A stretch of 64,000 nucleotides of DNA, taken from the NCBI GenBank assembly GCA_965199285.1, contig OZ240687.1, positions 1,426,001 to 1,490,000 of the forward strand, written 5' to 3'. Within the stretch, counting starts at the first letter, position 1; each line of letters opens with the position of its first letter. The notes under the pieces were generated by a model. That model saw only the letters and a program-made list of their open reading frames with translations, was not told where the DNA came from and made no database searches. Positions 26,419 to 35,726 of the stretch are shown piece after piece. This DNA comes from CBDDGJ01 sp965199285 (GTDB taxonomy: Bacteria > Pseudomonadota > Alphaproteobacteria > RS24). A program made the position numbers and the translations under genes.

Positions 26419-27684
26419 ATGGAACATGTGAGATTACACGACCTTAAAGAAAAATCGCCAGCTGATTTATTGGCATTGGCGGAACAATATGAAATCGAAA
26501 ATGCATCATCCATGCTCAAGCAAGATATGATGTTTGAAATCCTCAAACAAATGGCCGAAGCGGGTACGGATATTATTGGTGAAGGGGTGGTTGAAGTTTT
26601 GTCGGATGGTTTTGGATTTTTACGCTCCCCGGATGCGAATTATCTACCTGGACCCGATGACATATATGTAAGCCCGTCGCAAATTCGCCGGTTCGGACTG
26701 CGCACGGGCGATACGATTGAGGGCGATATTCGCTCTCCGCGTGAGGGTGAACGCTATTTCGCGATTATAAAGATTAATAAGATTAATTTTGAAACGCCAG
26801 AAAAAGCGCGGCAAAAAGTTCATTTTGATAATCTAACCCCGCTTTATCCTGATGAGCGTTTGGGCATGGAGACGGGGGATCCCACCAAAAAAGATTTATC
26901 GACGCGGGTGATTGATATTGTTTCACCTTTAGGAAAAGGGCAAAGGGCGCTGATTGTCGCGCCGCCGCGCACCGGTAAAACAGTGATTTTACAAAATATC
27001 GCGCAATCGATTTCTAAAAACCATCCCGAATGTTATTTAATCGTGTTGCTGATTGATGAGCGGCCGGAAGAGGTGACAGATATGCAGCGCTCAGTTGAGG
27101 GGGAAGTGGTATCCTCCACCTTTGATGAGCCAGCATCGCGACATGTGCAAGTTGCTGAAATGGTTATTGAAAAAGCCAAGCGCTTGGTTGAGCATGGTCG
27201 CGATGTGGTTATTCTTCTCGACAGCATCACCCGCTTGGGGCGCGCCTATAATACGGTGGTACCATCTTCTGGCAAGGTTCTGACCGGCGGGGTGGATGCA
27301 AATGCGTTACAGCGCCCAAAGCGCTTTTTCGGGGCGGCACGCAATATTGAAGAGGGCGGCTCTTTAACCATTATCTCAACCGCTCTTATTGAAACCGGCA
27401 GCCGCATGGATGAAGTTATTTTTGAAGAGTTTAAGGGAACCGGTAATTCTGAAATTGTGCTTGACCGTAAAGTTGCCGATAAGCGGGTTTTCCCTGCCAT
27501 TGATATTCTAAAATCCGGAACCCGGAAAGAAGATCTGCTGATTGACCCTGCCAGCCTGTCAAAAATTTATGTCTTGCGGCGCATTTTAAGCCCAATGGGA
27601 ACGGTGGATGCGATAGAGTTTTTAATCGATAAGCTTAAAGGCACAAAAGAAAATGCCGAGTTTTTTGACTCTATGAACACCTAG
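26419..27684 (+). CDS. rho: Transcription termination factor Rho
   Basis: Hexameric RNA helicase that ends transcription at Rho-dependent sites. 421 residues: N-terminal helix bundle (LHDLKEKSPADLLALAEQYEIE), a cold-shock-like RNA-binding domain with GFGFLRSPDANYLPGPDDIYVS, P-loop APPRTGKT, Walker B VVILLDSITRLGRAY, and Q/R loops. The TAG stop at 27682 is the first three bases of a palindromic repeat. It follows hemJ after 97 bases. Confidence 0.97.
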   Translation: MEHVRLHDLKEKSPADLLALAEQYEIENASSMLKQDMMFEILKQMAEAGTDIIGEGVVEVLSDGFGFLRSPDANYLPGPDDIYVSPSQIRRFGLRTGDTIEGDIRSPREGERYFAIIKINKINFETPEKARQKVHFDNLTPLYPDERLGMETGDPTKKDLSTRVIDIVSPLGKGQRALIVAPPRTGKTVILQNIAQSISKNHPECYLIVLLIDERPEEVTDMQRSVEGEVVSSTFDEPASRHVQVAEMVIEKAKRLVEHGRDVVILLDSITRLGRAYNTVVPSSGKVLTGGVDANALQRPKRFFGAARNIEEGGSLTIISTALIETGSRMDEVIFEEFKGTGNSEIVLDRKVADKRVFPAIDILKSGTRKEDLLIDPASLSKIYVLRRILSPMGTVDAIEFLIDKLKGTKENAEFFDSMNT

Positions 27685-27723
27685 CGCGTGTCACTTATAT
27701 ATTGGCTCATCGGATACGCGCTA
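27682..27723. repeat. Dispersed palindromic repeat, copy 2
   Basis: Arms TAGCGCGTGTC (27682-27692) and GATACGCGCTA (27713-27723), with one G-T pair, form a stem with a 20-base loop. It is the same element as copy 1 near 717-758 read on the opposite strand. The first three bases are the rho stop codon. There is no T-tract directly after it, so simple intrinsic termination is unlikely. Confidence 0.75.
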
Positions 27724-27960
27724 GGTTCTTTTCGTTCACGCCAATGCCTTGCAGGCATGGCTCCCCATTATTTTAAAAAAGAAGGGGCGGGATTTATTAA
27801 GTTCACGCGAGCAGCTTACGCTGCCGCTTCACATGAGCGCCCAAACGATTGGGCGGGGCGCTGCCGCATCAACCGAGCGAAGCGAAGTGAAGTGAGATAA
27901 GTTGATGCGCAAAAAAGAGAGTCATGCGCCTATTCCCATATAACCATCCAGTAAAACGCA
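27724..27960. repeat. Modular intergenic repeat island after rho
   Basis: No convincing gene is present between rho and the minus-strand hydrolase (27685-28061). The stretch is built of pieces found again near 58.85-59.9 kb. TTTATTAAGTTCACG (27793-27807) recurs inverted at 59860-59874. CTGCCGCATCAACCGAG (27861-27877) and AGTGAGATAAGTTGATGCGC (27891-27910) recur at 58966-58982 and 58986-59005. TCCCATATAACCATC (27934-27948) recurs at 59513-59527, and ATCCAGTAAAACGCA (27946-27960) recurs inverted at 59704-59718. CGCATCAAC and GTTGATGCG form a stem; GCATGGCTCCCCATTAT resembles 58912-58927. A 70-codon open frame here is dismissed. Confidence 0.7.
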
Positions 27961-27967
27961 AGTGTCG

Positions 27968-28010
27968 GGCTTGCTGCCTAAAAAATAACTGCAAGCCTTC
28001 CTTTTTCTTC
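27968..28010 (+). terminator. Possible intrinsic terminator for rho
   Basis: GGCTTGC (27968-27974) and GCAAGCC (27991-27997) can pair across a 16-base A-rich loop and are followed by the T-rich run TTCCTTTTTCTTC. It lies about 285 bases beyond the rho stop, at the far side of the repeat island. The long loop and interrupted T-run make it a weak to moderate candidate. Confidence 0.4.
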
Positions 28011-28061
28011 GACAAATCGAATTATGCTCTAACAAACATGAATACCTAATCAATAGGTAAA

Positions 28062-28772
28062 TTATTTAGCTAAAACACTTTCAAGCAAATTAAGCGTCCG
28101 GTCATTTGCGGTTGCGGCAGAGGCAGCGGCATAATGCTCGCCCCCTTCGCGGGCAAATGCGTGGTCATCATCCGCATAAACATGCAATGTAATTTGCGGG
28201 TGCTTACCCAAAGCGGTTTCAATCGCCGCCTGTGCCTCTGGCGGTACAAATGCATCCTTGCCAGCAATATGGAGCATAAGCGGGTTTGAAATATTTTCCG
28301 CCTCCGCCAACATATCCTGAATCCCAACCCCATAATAACCGACAGCCGCATCAATATCAGTGCCGCAAGCCGCCATATATGCCATTTTGCCGCCCAAACA
28401 GTAACCGATTAAACCTGCCTTGCCATTGCAGGCAGGGTGACTGCGTAAAGTATTAATTGTTGATTGTATATCCGTCACACCTTTTTGAGGATCAAAATCA
28501 TTCATAAGTGAAAAGGCTTTTTGCCATTCTTCTTCGGTTTTATCGGTAAGCGATACATCCGGCTCAAGGCGCCAGAACAAATCTGGTGCGAGCGCGACAA
28601 AGCCCTGCCCCGCCAGCCAATCAGCAATGGATTTGATATTCTCATTGACCCCAAAAATTTCTTGGATCACCACAACGCCCGGTGCGGGTTCATCTGTATT
28701 AAGAGTTTCGGGCATGGCGAGATAGGCGGAGAAATCACCATCTTCACCTGTAATTTTGATCTTGTCGCCCAT
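28062..28772 (-). CDS. Dienelactone hydrolase family protein
   Basis: Alpha/beta hydrolase of the DLH family (236 residues). The Cys-Asp-His triad is visible: Cys125 in LIGYCLGGKM, Asp in IAGKDAFVP, His in ADDDHAFAREG; the VIQEIFGVN segment is a family hallmark. Members open dienelactones in chlorocatechol breakdown or act as general esterases, and the substrate here is unknown. Start at 28772 is chosen because GAGAGGAAAAAT precedes that ATG; the frame extends 42 bases further upstream without support. It follows the DUF255 gene on the same strand, about 40 bases away. Confidence 0.88.
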   Translation of the reverse strand: MGDKIKITGEDGDFSAYLAMPETLNTDEPAPGVVVIQEIFGVNENIKSIADWLAGQGFVALAPDLFWRLEPDVSLTDKTEEEWQKAFSLMNDFDPQKGVTDIQSTINTLRSHPACNGKAGLIGYCLGGKMAYMAACGTDIDAAVGYYGVGIQDMLAEAENISNPLMLHIAGKDAFVPPEAQAAIETALGKHPQITLHVYADDDHAFAREGGEHYAAASAATANDRTLNLLESVLAK

Positions 28773-28814
28773 ATTTTTCCTCTCTTTCGCTAACCTTGCG
28801 CTTTTATAAATCAC

Positions 28815-30860
28815 CTAAACTATAAAATGATCAAGCCTGTCTTGCAAGTCTGCAATCTTTGTGATGGGCGGCGAGCAGCTTTGGTTTTGACATATATAGG
28901 CGGTGGCGCGCCCGTCTTTTGCAGATTTCGCAAAAGCCGGGTGCGCGGGCGGCAAGCCTGTTGTGTCGGCAAAATATTGGCTCACCAGATTTGCGGATGG
29001 GTACTGCGCGCACAAGCGAATAAACTCTTTTACGGTCTTATCCTCTTTATCGCCGGTAATGATAAGCGAAATATGATTTTCTAAAAAATCATGCCCGTTT
29101 AAGAAAGCCGTCATTGACATATAGTTTTGCGGCAACTGCCCGGCAAAAACCTTTCGGATTTGCTCTGCCCGTTCTCGATATAAAGGATTACCGGTCAGAA
29201 TAAAGGCGCGTGTAAAGACCGATAAAAGCGCCCCATTTAAGCTGGGTGTCGCATTATCCTGAATGGGCGCAAGCTGGACAATAAGCTGCTCTTCTGGTGG
29301 TGAAGATACATAGCTGCCTTCATTATTTTGGTAGGCCACAAGTTTTTCGAGCCAGATTTCAGCCCGCGATAAATAATCGGCTTTGCCGGTGACGCTATAT
29401 AAAATCAATGCCGCTTCGGCCATGAAAACATAATCTTCTGCCAGCGCGATGGGCATGTGCTGGTTGGCGCGGCAGCTGTGATAAAGCCCGCCATCTGCAT
29501 TTTGGCTGGCAGTTATAATTTCTGCAAAGGCTTGTTCGGCAAGCTTTACCCAATCGGCGCGGTCAAAACAAAACCCTGCTTCGGCAAGCGCGGCAATGAT
29601 AAGACCATTCCAATCGGCAAGGATTTTATCATCCTGCGCGGGATGAATACGGGCTTGGCGAAGCGCGTGCAAAATGGCTCTTTCTTCTAAAAACGCTTCA
29701 TCAAGATTTTCATCCCAATTTTCATTCCGGAGGCGGTTTAGAATGTTTTTGCCTTCAAAATTACCATCTTCAGTAACATTATAAGCAGCACAAAATTTTG
29801 CGGCTCTTTCGCCCACGCCCCCCTTTTCAGTGAGCGCCGCCTCAATCTCGGCTTTTGTCCAAAGATAAAATATCCCTTCTTCATTTTCGCTATCGGCATC
29901 AAGACTGGCGGCGAACGCACCATCAGATAGCTGCATATCATTTTTAAGCCAGTTGATGGTTTCGCCTATGGCGCGGGCAAAAAGAGGCTCGCGCGTATCT
30001 TTCCAGACCAAACAAAGCAAGCGTATGAGCAGCGCATTATCATAAAGCATTTTTTCAAAATGCGGGATGAGCCAATCCGCATCCACCGCATAGCGGGCAA
30101 AGCCACCGCCAATATGGTCATAAATCCCGCCCCGACAGATTTGCCGTAAGGTTGAGGTGACGGCATTTTTGGCAGTTAAATCTTGCTGGCTCAAATAATG
30201 CCGCCATAAAAATTCATAAAAAAATGGCTGCGGAAATTTGGGGGCGTGATGAAACCCACCCTTTTCCATATCAATATGCGGCAGAATGCTTTTTGCGGCG
30301 CGCGCTGGCAGGGCGGAGTCAATATCTTGCTGGGGCACTGTCTTGGCGCTTTCCCGTAAAGCATTTTGCAATGTCTCACTGTTCTGCGATATTTTTGCGC
30401 GGTCATTTTGATAGGCTGTGTTTATCGCTTTCATAATCTCCATAAAACCCGTTTGTCCATTACGGCTATGGGGGGGGAAATAAGTACCCCCCCAAAAGGG
30501 CTTGCCGTGCGGGTCGAGAAACATGGTCAGCGGCCAGCCGGTTTGGGTTCCCATCAGCGCCAACGTTTTCATATAAATATCATCAATATCGGGGCGCTCT
30601 TCGCGATCAAGTTTGATGCAGATAAAATGCGCATTCATAAATTGGGCAATCTCAGGGTTTTCAAAACTTTCATGCGCCATCACATGACACCAGTGGCAGG
30701 CGGCATAACCAACCGAAAGCAATATCGGCATATCCAAAGCGCGGGCGGTGGCGAAAGTCTCATCATTCCAGATTTGCCAGAAGACCGGATTATCTTTATG
30801 TTGTAATAAATAGGGGCTGGTTGTCTCGCTTAAGCGGTTTTTATTTGGCTTTTTTGTCAT
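28815..30860 (-). CDS. DUF255 thioredoxin-like/glycosidase-like protein (YyaL family)
   Basis: A 681-residue protein with an N-terminal thioredoxin-like domain (Cys55-His-Trp-Cys58 in GYAACHWCHVMAHESF) followed by a long alpha/alpha-barrel resembling six-hairpin glycosidases. The family (spermatogenesis-associated protein 20/YyaL) is widespread but its reaction is unknown. NRLSETTSPYLLQHKDNPV at the start and FPPHSR.GQTGFM are characteristic. Start at 30860 is preferred because homology begins there; the longer frame would overlap mnmE, which diverges from this gene. Confidence 0.9.
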   Translation of the reverse strand: MTKKPNKNRLSETTSPYLLQHKDNPVFWQIWNDETFATARALDMPILLSVGYAACHWCHVMAHESFENPEIAQFMNAHFICIKLDREERPDIDDIYMKTLALMGTQTGWPLTMFLDPHGKPFWGGTYFPPHSRNGQTGFMEIMKAINTAYQNDRAKISQNSETLQNALRESAKTVPQQDIDSALPARAAKSILPHIDMEKGGFHHAPKFPQPFFYEFLWRHYLSQQDLTAKNAVTSTLRQICRGGIYDHIGGGFARYAVDADWLIPHFEKMLYDNALLIRLLCLVWKDTREPLFARAIGETINWLKNDMQLSDGAFAASLDADSENEEGIFYLWTKAEIEAALTEKGGVGERAAKFCAAYNVTEDGNFEGKNILNRLRNENWDENLDEAFLEERAILHALRQARIHPAQDDKILADWNGLIIAALAEAGFCFDRADWVKLAEQAFAEIITASQNADGGLYHSCRANQHMPIALAEDYVFMAEAALILYSVTGKADYLSRAEIWLEKLVAYQNNEGSYVSSPPEEQLIVQLAPIQDNATPSLNGALLSVFTRAFILTGNPLYRERAEQIRKVFAGQLPQNYMSMTAFLNGHDFLENHISLIITGDKEDKTVKEFIRLCAQYPSANLVSQYFADTTGLPPAHPAFAKSAKDGRATAYICQNQSCSPPITKIADLQDRLDHFIV

Positions 30861-30937
30861 AAGCCCATAGATTGCGGAGCTGAGGCAAAAAAGCAAGCCC
30901 CTTATTTGGGGTGCGGGCAAAATATGAAAGATGATAA

Positions 30938-32230
30938 ATGACAATTTTTGCACATTCTACTTCACAGGCGCGCGCGGCGATTGCGATTATTCGTATTTCT
31001 GGCGCGCATGCTGCGACGGCTTTAGAGGCTCTTACCACCAAATCACTACCGCCGCCGCGGCAAGCAGCCGTCCGCAAGCTGTATGATGCTGAGCGGTTAT
31101 TGGATGAGGTGCTGGTTTTATATTTTCCCGCCCCGCATAGCTTTACTGGCGAAGATATGGTTGAGCTGCATTTGCATGGCGGTGTTGCGATTGTGGAAAG
31201 TGTGATGCGCGCCCTATCAAAACAGCCGCATTTGCGGCCAGCAGAGGCAGGGGAGTTTACCCGTCAAGCGGTTATCAATGGGCGGCTTGATATATTACAG
31301 GCGGAATCGATAGCGGATATGATTGAGGCAGAAACAGCGGCACAACAAAGCCAAGCGCTGCGGCAAATGCGGGGTGAATTAGGGAAAGTTTATGATAATT
31401 GGCGCGCCACCCTACATAATGCGCTTGCGCATATTGAGGCGGATATAGAATTTGCCGAAGAAGATTTGCCGGGCGGGGTTGGAGTTGCCGCTCTTGAGGG
31501 GTTAGACGCACTATCAGAGGAAATATCTTTGCATTTGCAAGACCGCCGCGGCGAGCAGCTACGCAATGGTATAGAGATTGCCCTAATTGGCCCGCCAAAC
31601 TCTGGAAAATCTACAATTATCAATATGTTATCAGGAAAGGCGGCGGCGATTGTCTCAGCGCGGGCGGGCACAACCCGCGATGTGGTTGAGGTGCATATGG
31701 CACTTGGTGAGGTTCCGGTGATCCTTGCTGATACGGCAGGCTTGCGTGAGGCGGGGGATGATATTGAGCGCGAGGGGGTTCGGCGTGCAAAAGCGCGCGC
31801 TGAACTGGCTGATTTACGGATTTTTGTCTCTTCACCCGATGCGCTGCTTACAGATATGCCGCATTTTCAGCCACATGATATTGTTATTTTTAATAAATCT
31901 GATATTGCGGCGCCAGAAAAAAAGGCAGATTTTATCATTTCCGCGAAAACCGGTGATGGGGTGGCGGCTTTTCTTTCGGAGTTAGAAAAACGAGTTGCAA
32001 ATCAATTTGGGCTAAGCGAAGCGCCGGCAATGACAAGATTGCGCCATCGGCAAGCATTAGAAGAGGCGCATGATGCTTTGCAGCGTGGGCTTAAAGCACA
32101 AGACAAAGGGCTTGACCTTGTGGCGGAGGATTTGCGTCTGGCGGCGCGGGCGCTGGGGCGAATTACCGGAGCGGTGGATGTTGAGGGACTTTTGGATATT
32201 GTCTTTTCAGATTTTTGTATTGGTAAATAA
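30938..32230 (+). CDS. mnmE: tRNA modification GTPase MnmE
   Basis: With MnmG, forms the 5-(carboxymethyl)aminomethyl modification of wobble uridine in tRNAs. 430 residues: N-terminal tetrahydrofolate-binding domain (ARAAIAIIRISG, AEAGEFTRQAVINGRLDILQAE), a G domain inserted at about residue 215 (GPPNSGKSTIIN, DTAGLRE, NKSD) and the C-terminal CIGK with the catalytic cysteine. It starts the mnmE-mnmG-rsmG-parA-parB run. A perfect parS palindrome begins at the base after its stop. Confidence 0.97.
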   Translation: MTIFAHSTSQARAAIAIIRISGAHAATALEALTTKSLPPPRQAAVRKLYDAERLLDEVLVLYFPAPHSFTGEDMVELHLHGGVAIVESVMRALSKQPHLRPAEAGEFTRQAVINGRLDILQAESIADMIEAETAAQQSQALRQMRGELGKVYDNWRATLHNALAHIEADIEFAEEDLPGGVGVAALEGLDALSEEISLHLQDRRGEQLRNGIEIALIGPPNSGKSTIINMLSGKAAAIVSARAGTTRDVVEVHMALGEVPVILADTAGLREAGDDIEREGVRRAKARAELADLRIFVSSPDALLTDMPHFQPHDIVIFNKSDIAAPEKKADFIISAKTGDGVAAFLSELEKRVANQFGLSEAPAMTRLRHRQALEEAHDALQRGLKAQDKGLDLVAEDLRLAARALGRITGAVDVEGLLDIVFSDFCIGK

Positions 32231-32246
32231 TGTTTCACGTGAAACA
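32231..32246. promoter_or_regulatory. parS: parS centromere-like site 1
   Basis: TGTTTCACGTGAAACA is a perfect 16-base palindrome identical to the consensus ParB-binding parS site. It is intergenic between mnmE and mnmG, about 7.4 kb from the predicted origin and 3.5 kb before parB. ParB nucleates here and spreads; ParA moves the complex to segregate origins. Confidence 0.95.
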
Positions 32247-32316
32247 TTATTTTGATTGCGCTTATAGGGCAGCTATTGTACAACCCCGCCGTGCTTCTTG
32301 ATGAGGCGAGATATAT

Positions 32317-34182
32317 ATGATGGACAGACAAGATAAATATGATGTGATTATCATTGGCGGTGGCCATGCAGGTTGCGAGGCCGCCGCCGCCGCCGCGCGG
32401 TTGGGAGCAAAAACGGCGCTTGTTACCCATAAAATCGAAACCATTGGGGAAATGTCATGCAATCCAGCGATTGGTGGGATTGGCAAAGGGCATTTGGTGC
32501 GAGAGATTGATGCTTTGGATGGGGTGATGGGGCGCATTGCCGACCAGAGCGGCATTCAGTTTCGCGTGCTTAATCGGCGCAAAGGGCCGGCGGTGCGCGG
32601 GCCAAGAGCACAGATTGACCGCCAGCTTTATCGTAAAGCGATGCAAGACGAAATTTTGCAGACCGAGAATTTGAATGTTATTGCGGCGGCGGCAGAGGAT
32701 TTGCTGGTTGAGAAAGGTGAAATCACCGGCATTGTGATTGAAGATGGCCGCGCGCTTCGTGCTAAAGCAGTGGTTCTGACGACAGGCACATTTCTGGATG
32801 GGGTGATTCATTGTGGTGATAAAAAAACACCCGCCGGCCGGCATGGGGAAGCGCCGGCGATTGCCCTATCGCGGCGGCTTTATGATATGGGCTTCGCAAT
32901 GGGGCGGTTAAAGACAGGAACACCGGCGCGGCTCGACAAAACAACGATTGATTATAGCGCACTTGAGGTGCAGCATGGCGATGCGCCACCCGAGCCTTTT
33001 TCGTTTTTAACAGAACAGATAAATGTGCCGCAAACTGTCTGCCATACCACTTACACAAATCAGGCGACATTTGATATTATTGAACAGAATTTAGAGAAAT
33101 CGGCGGTTTATGGCGGGCAAATTTCGGGGACGGGGCCACGCTATTGCCCCTCGATAGAGGATAAAATTGCCCGCTTTCCAGACCGGAAAGCGCATCAAAT
33201 ATTTCTCGAGCCAGAGGGGTTGGAGGATGTCACCATATATCCAAATGGAATCTCAACCTCACTACCAAAGCCTATTCAAGAACAATTTATTCGCACCATT
33301 AAGGGGCTTGAAAATGTCCGAATTTTGCGCCCTGGATATGCGATTGAATATGATTATATTGACCCGCGCGAATTATATCCCACGCTTGAAAGCAAAAAAC
33401 TTGCCGGCTTTTTTCTTGCCGGCCAGATTAATGGCACTACTGGTTATGAGGAAGCGGCGGCGCAAGGCATTGTCGCCGGCTTAAATGCCGCTCGTTATGT
33501 AGCGGGGCAAGAGGGTGTTTTGTTTGACCGCGCCGAAGCCTATATTGGTGTGATGATTGATGATTTAGTGACGCGCGGCGTGAGTGAACCCTATCGCATG
33601 TTTACGGCGCGGGCGGAATATCGGCTTAGCCTGCGGGCAGATAATGCAGATCAAAGGCTAACCTCTAAGGGCATCGCATTAGGTCTGGTTCGCCCCGCGC
33701 GGGCAGATGTTTTCGCTGGGAAAATGAAACGTATTGAAGCAGCGCGCGAGACCGCGACAGCTCTTAATATTACCCCGACCGAAGGGCAAAAATATGGGCT
33801 TCATATTAAGGCCGATGGGGTACGGCGGAATATATTGGATTTGCTGGCGCACCCCGATATTGGTTGGGAAGAGATTTATAGACTATTTCCCCAAACGAAA
33901 GCATGGGCGGCAGATATTTGTACACAAATAGAGACAGAAGCGCTTTATGCTGGTTATATTGAGCGGCAAAAAGCCGATATTGCAGCGTTTCGGCGCGATG
34001 AAAAGCTGCGCTTGCCAGAGACAATCGACTATATGACGATTGAGGGCATGTCGACAGAAGCGCGGCAAAAACTGACGGCGACCCGCCCGCTTACGCTGGG
34101 GCAGGCGGCGCGGATTGATGGCATGACACCAGCCGCCTTAACGCTGCTTTTACATGTGGTAAAAAAGCATGACGCCGCATGA
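32317..34182 (+). CDS. mnmG: tRNA uridine-5-carboxymethylaminomethyl modification enzyme MnmG
   Basis: FAD-dependent partner of MnmE in tRNA wobble modification. 621 residues with the dinucleotide-binding GGGHAGCEAAAAAARLG, the MSCNPAIGGIGKGHL and RRKGPAVRGPRAQIDR blocks, and the second family signature GQINGTTGYEEAAAQG. A C-terminal helical tRNA/MnmE-binding domain is present. Lies between two parS sites and overlaps rsmG by 14 bases. Confidence 0.97.
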   Translation: MMDRQDKYDVIIIGGGHAGCEAAAAAARLGAKTALVTHKIETIGEMSCNPAIGGIGKGHLVREIDALDGVMGRIADQSGIQFRVLNRRKGPAVRGPRAQIDRQLYRKAMQDEILQTENLNVIAAAAEDLLVEKGEITGIVIEDGRALRAKAVVLTTGTFLDGVIHCGDKKTPAGRHGEAPAIALSRRLYDMGFAMGRLKTGTPARLDKTTIDYSALEVQHGDAPPEPFSFLTEQINVPQTVCHTTYTNQATFDIIEQNLEKSAVYGGQISGTGPRYCPSIEDKIARFPDRKAHQIFLEPEGLEDVTIYPNGISTSLPKPIQEQFIRTIKGLENVRILRPGYAIEYDYIDPRELYPTLESKKLAGFFLAGQINGTTGYEEAAAQGIVAGLNAARYVAGQEGVLFDRAEAYIGVMIDDLVTRGVSEPYRMFTARAEYRLSLRADNADQRLTSKGIALGLVRPARADVFAGKMKRIEAARETATALNITPTEGQKYGLHIKADGVRRNILDLLAHPDIGWEEIYRLFPQTKAWAADICTQIETEALYAGYIERQKADIAAFRRDEKLRLPETIDYMTIEGMSTEARQKLTATRPLTLGQAARIDGMTPAALTLLLHVVKKHDAA

Positions 34183-34807
34183 ATTTTCGGCACATTTAGA
34201 TGTTTCACGTGAAACATTGGCAAAACTGATAATCTATGAGCGGCTTTTGAAAAAATGGCAAAAGACAATAAATTTAATCAGCCCTGCCGATCTTGATGAT
34301 ATTTGGCATCGCCATATTTATGATTCGGCGCAGTTGGCTGATTATCTGCCAGATGCCAAAGAAAATGCCTTACGCTGGGTTGATTTGGGTTCTGGTGCGG
34401 GTTTTCCCGGTATTGTGATGGCTATTATGGGTAAAGGAAAGATTAACATGCACTTATGCGAAAGTGATGAGCGCAAATGTGGGTTTTTGCAGCAAGTGGC
34501 GAGGGAGACGGAAACCAAAATTACGGTTTATAATCAGCGCATTGAGGCAAGTGCCCCTGAAATTATAGAAAAATTGGGGGTGGTGGATGTTATTTCCGCC
34601 CGCGCGCTGGCTCCGCTTCGTGAAATTTGCGCTTTAATGCATCCTTTTTGGGGAAAAACCACTTATGCGCTGCTTCATAAAGGGCAAAATTGGCAAAGTG
34701 AACTAAAAATTGCCAAACAGGATTGGACATTTACGGCGCAAGATTATATAAGTAAGACTGAAGAAAGGGCACGCATATTAGAAATAAAAACCTTAAAGCA
34801 GCGATAA
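34169..34807 (+). CDS. rsmG: 16S rRNA (guanine-527-N7)-methyltransferase
   Basis: SAM-dependent methyltransferase that makes m7G527 in 16S rRNA. 212 residues, with the SAM loop VDLGSGAGFPGIV and the N-terminal helical element KKWQKTINLISPADLDDIWHRHIYDS. Codons for DVSRET near residue 12 coincide with a perfect parS palindrome, so the coding sequence doubles as a ParB-binding site. parA follows after 34 bases. Confidence 0.96.
   Translation: MTPHEFSAHLDVSRETLAKLIIYERLLKKWQKTINLISPADLDDIWHRHIYDSAQLADYLPDAKENALRWVDLGSGAGFPGIVMAIMGKGKINMHLCESDERKCGFLQQVARETETKITVYNQRIEASAPEIIEKLGVVDVISARALAPLREICALMHPFWGKTTYALLHKGQNWQSELKIAKQDWTFTAQDYISKTEERARILEIKTLKQR
34201..34216. promoter_or_regulatory. parS: parS centromere-like site 2 (inside rsmG)
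   Basis: Second perfect TGTTTCACGTGAAACA, inside the rsmG reading frame where it encodes the V-S-R-E-T stretch. It is about 1.97 kb from site 1 on the other side of mnmG, and 9.4 kb from the predicted origin. Confidence 0.95.
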
Positions 34808-34841
34808 AAGCGGCTGGTTAGAGGTTTTAGGGGGTATCACT

Positions 34842-35726
34842 TTGCCAATAAGTTCATTAAAAAATGAAAATGAAGCCGCGCAAGCCCTTTTACGTCGGTT
34901 TTCAACCGCTCGCCCGCATATTATTGCTTTGGCTAATCAAAAAGGTGGGGTTGGAAAAACCACCACTGCGATTAATCTAAGCACCGCGCTGGCCGCGATT
35001 GGGGCGCGCGTTTTGCTGATTGATCTTGACCCGCAAGGCAATGCGAGCACCGGGCTAGGGGTTGAAAATAAAAATGAGCTGGCGGGCAGTTATGAGGTTT
35101 TATTGGGTGAACGAACGATTTTACAAATCACGCAAGCCACTCAAATGCCAGGGCTTGATTTGGCAACCGCTTCAATGGATTTATTGGGCGTTGAGGTTGA
35201 GCTTGCCGATAATCCCCGCCGCTTATATAGTTTGAAAGATGCGCTGCAAAATATGATTGATGATAAGCTGTCGCCAAATCCTTACCATTATATTTTTATT
35301 GATTGTCCGCCCTCTTTGAATATGCTGACATTAAATGCAATGATTGCGGCGCAACATGTTCTGGTGCCGTTGCAGGCTGAGTTTTTTGCGCTTGAGGGGT
35401 TAAGCCAGCTGGCATCGACAGTGCAGGATGTTAAAGAGAGTTTGAACAGTCAGCTTGATATTTTGGGCATTGTTTTGACCATGTATGATGCGCGGAATAA
35501 TTTATCGGCGCAGGTTGAGGCAGATGTGCGCGCGCATTTTGGTGAGCGGGTTTATCGTACTTTAATCCCGCGCAATATTCGCCTTTCAGAAGCCCCTTCG
35601 CATGGCAAGCCAGCTTTGCTTTATGATCATAAATGCGTCGGCTCATTAGCTTATATGCAGCTTGCATCTGAGCTTATTGAGCAAACCGCGCCACGAGATG
35701 AGAGAGGTGAAAAACAAAATGGCTGA
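34842..35726 (+). CDS. parA: Chromosome partitioning ATPase ParA
   Basis: Deviant-Walker ATPase that moves ParB-parS complexes. 294 residues with KGGVGKTTT (signature lysine and P-loop) at about residues 34-42, the LIDLDPQGNASTGLG switch, and FIDCPPSL. The start is a TTG preceded by GGGGG; no ATG lies in frame before the P-loop. The about 26-residue N-terminal extension before the core is common in chromosomal ParA. Overlaps parB by 8 bases. Confidence 0.95.
   Translation: MPISSLKNENEAAQALLRRFSTARPHIIALANQKGGVGKTTTAINLSTALAAIGARVLLIDLDPQGNASTGLGVENKNELAGSYEVLLGERTILQITQATQMPGLDLATASMDLLGVEVELADNPRRLYSLKDALQNMIDDKLSPNPYHYIFIDCPPSLNMLTLNAMIAAQHVLVPLQAEFFALEGLSQLASTVQDVKESLNSQLDILGIVLTMYDARNNLSAQVEADVRAHFGERVYRTLIPRNIRLSEAPSHGKPALLYDHKCVGSLAYMQLASELIEQTAPRDERGEKQNG

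Noticed and set aside
27688..27900. 70-codon open frame after rho
   Set aside because: It is made entirely of dispersed repeat modules, starts inside the palindrome, and has no ribosome binding site.
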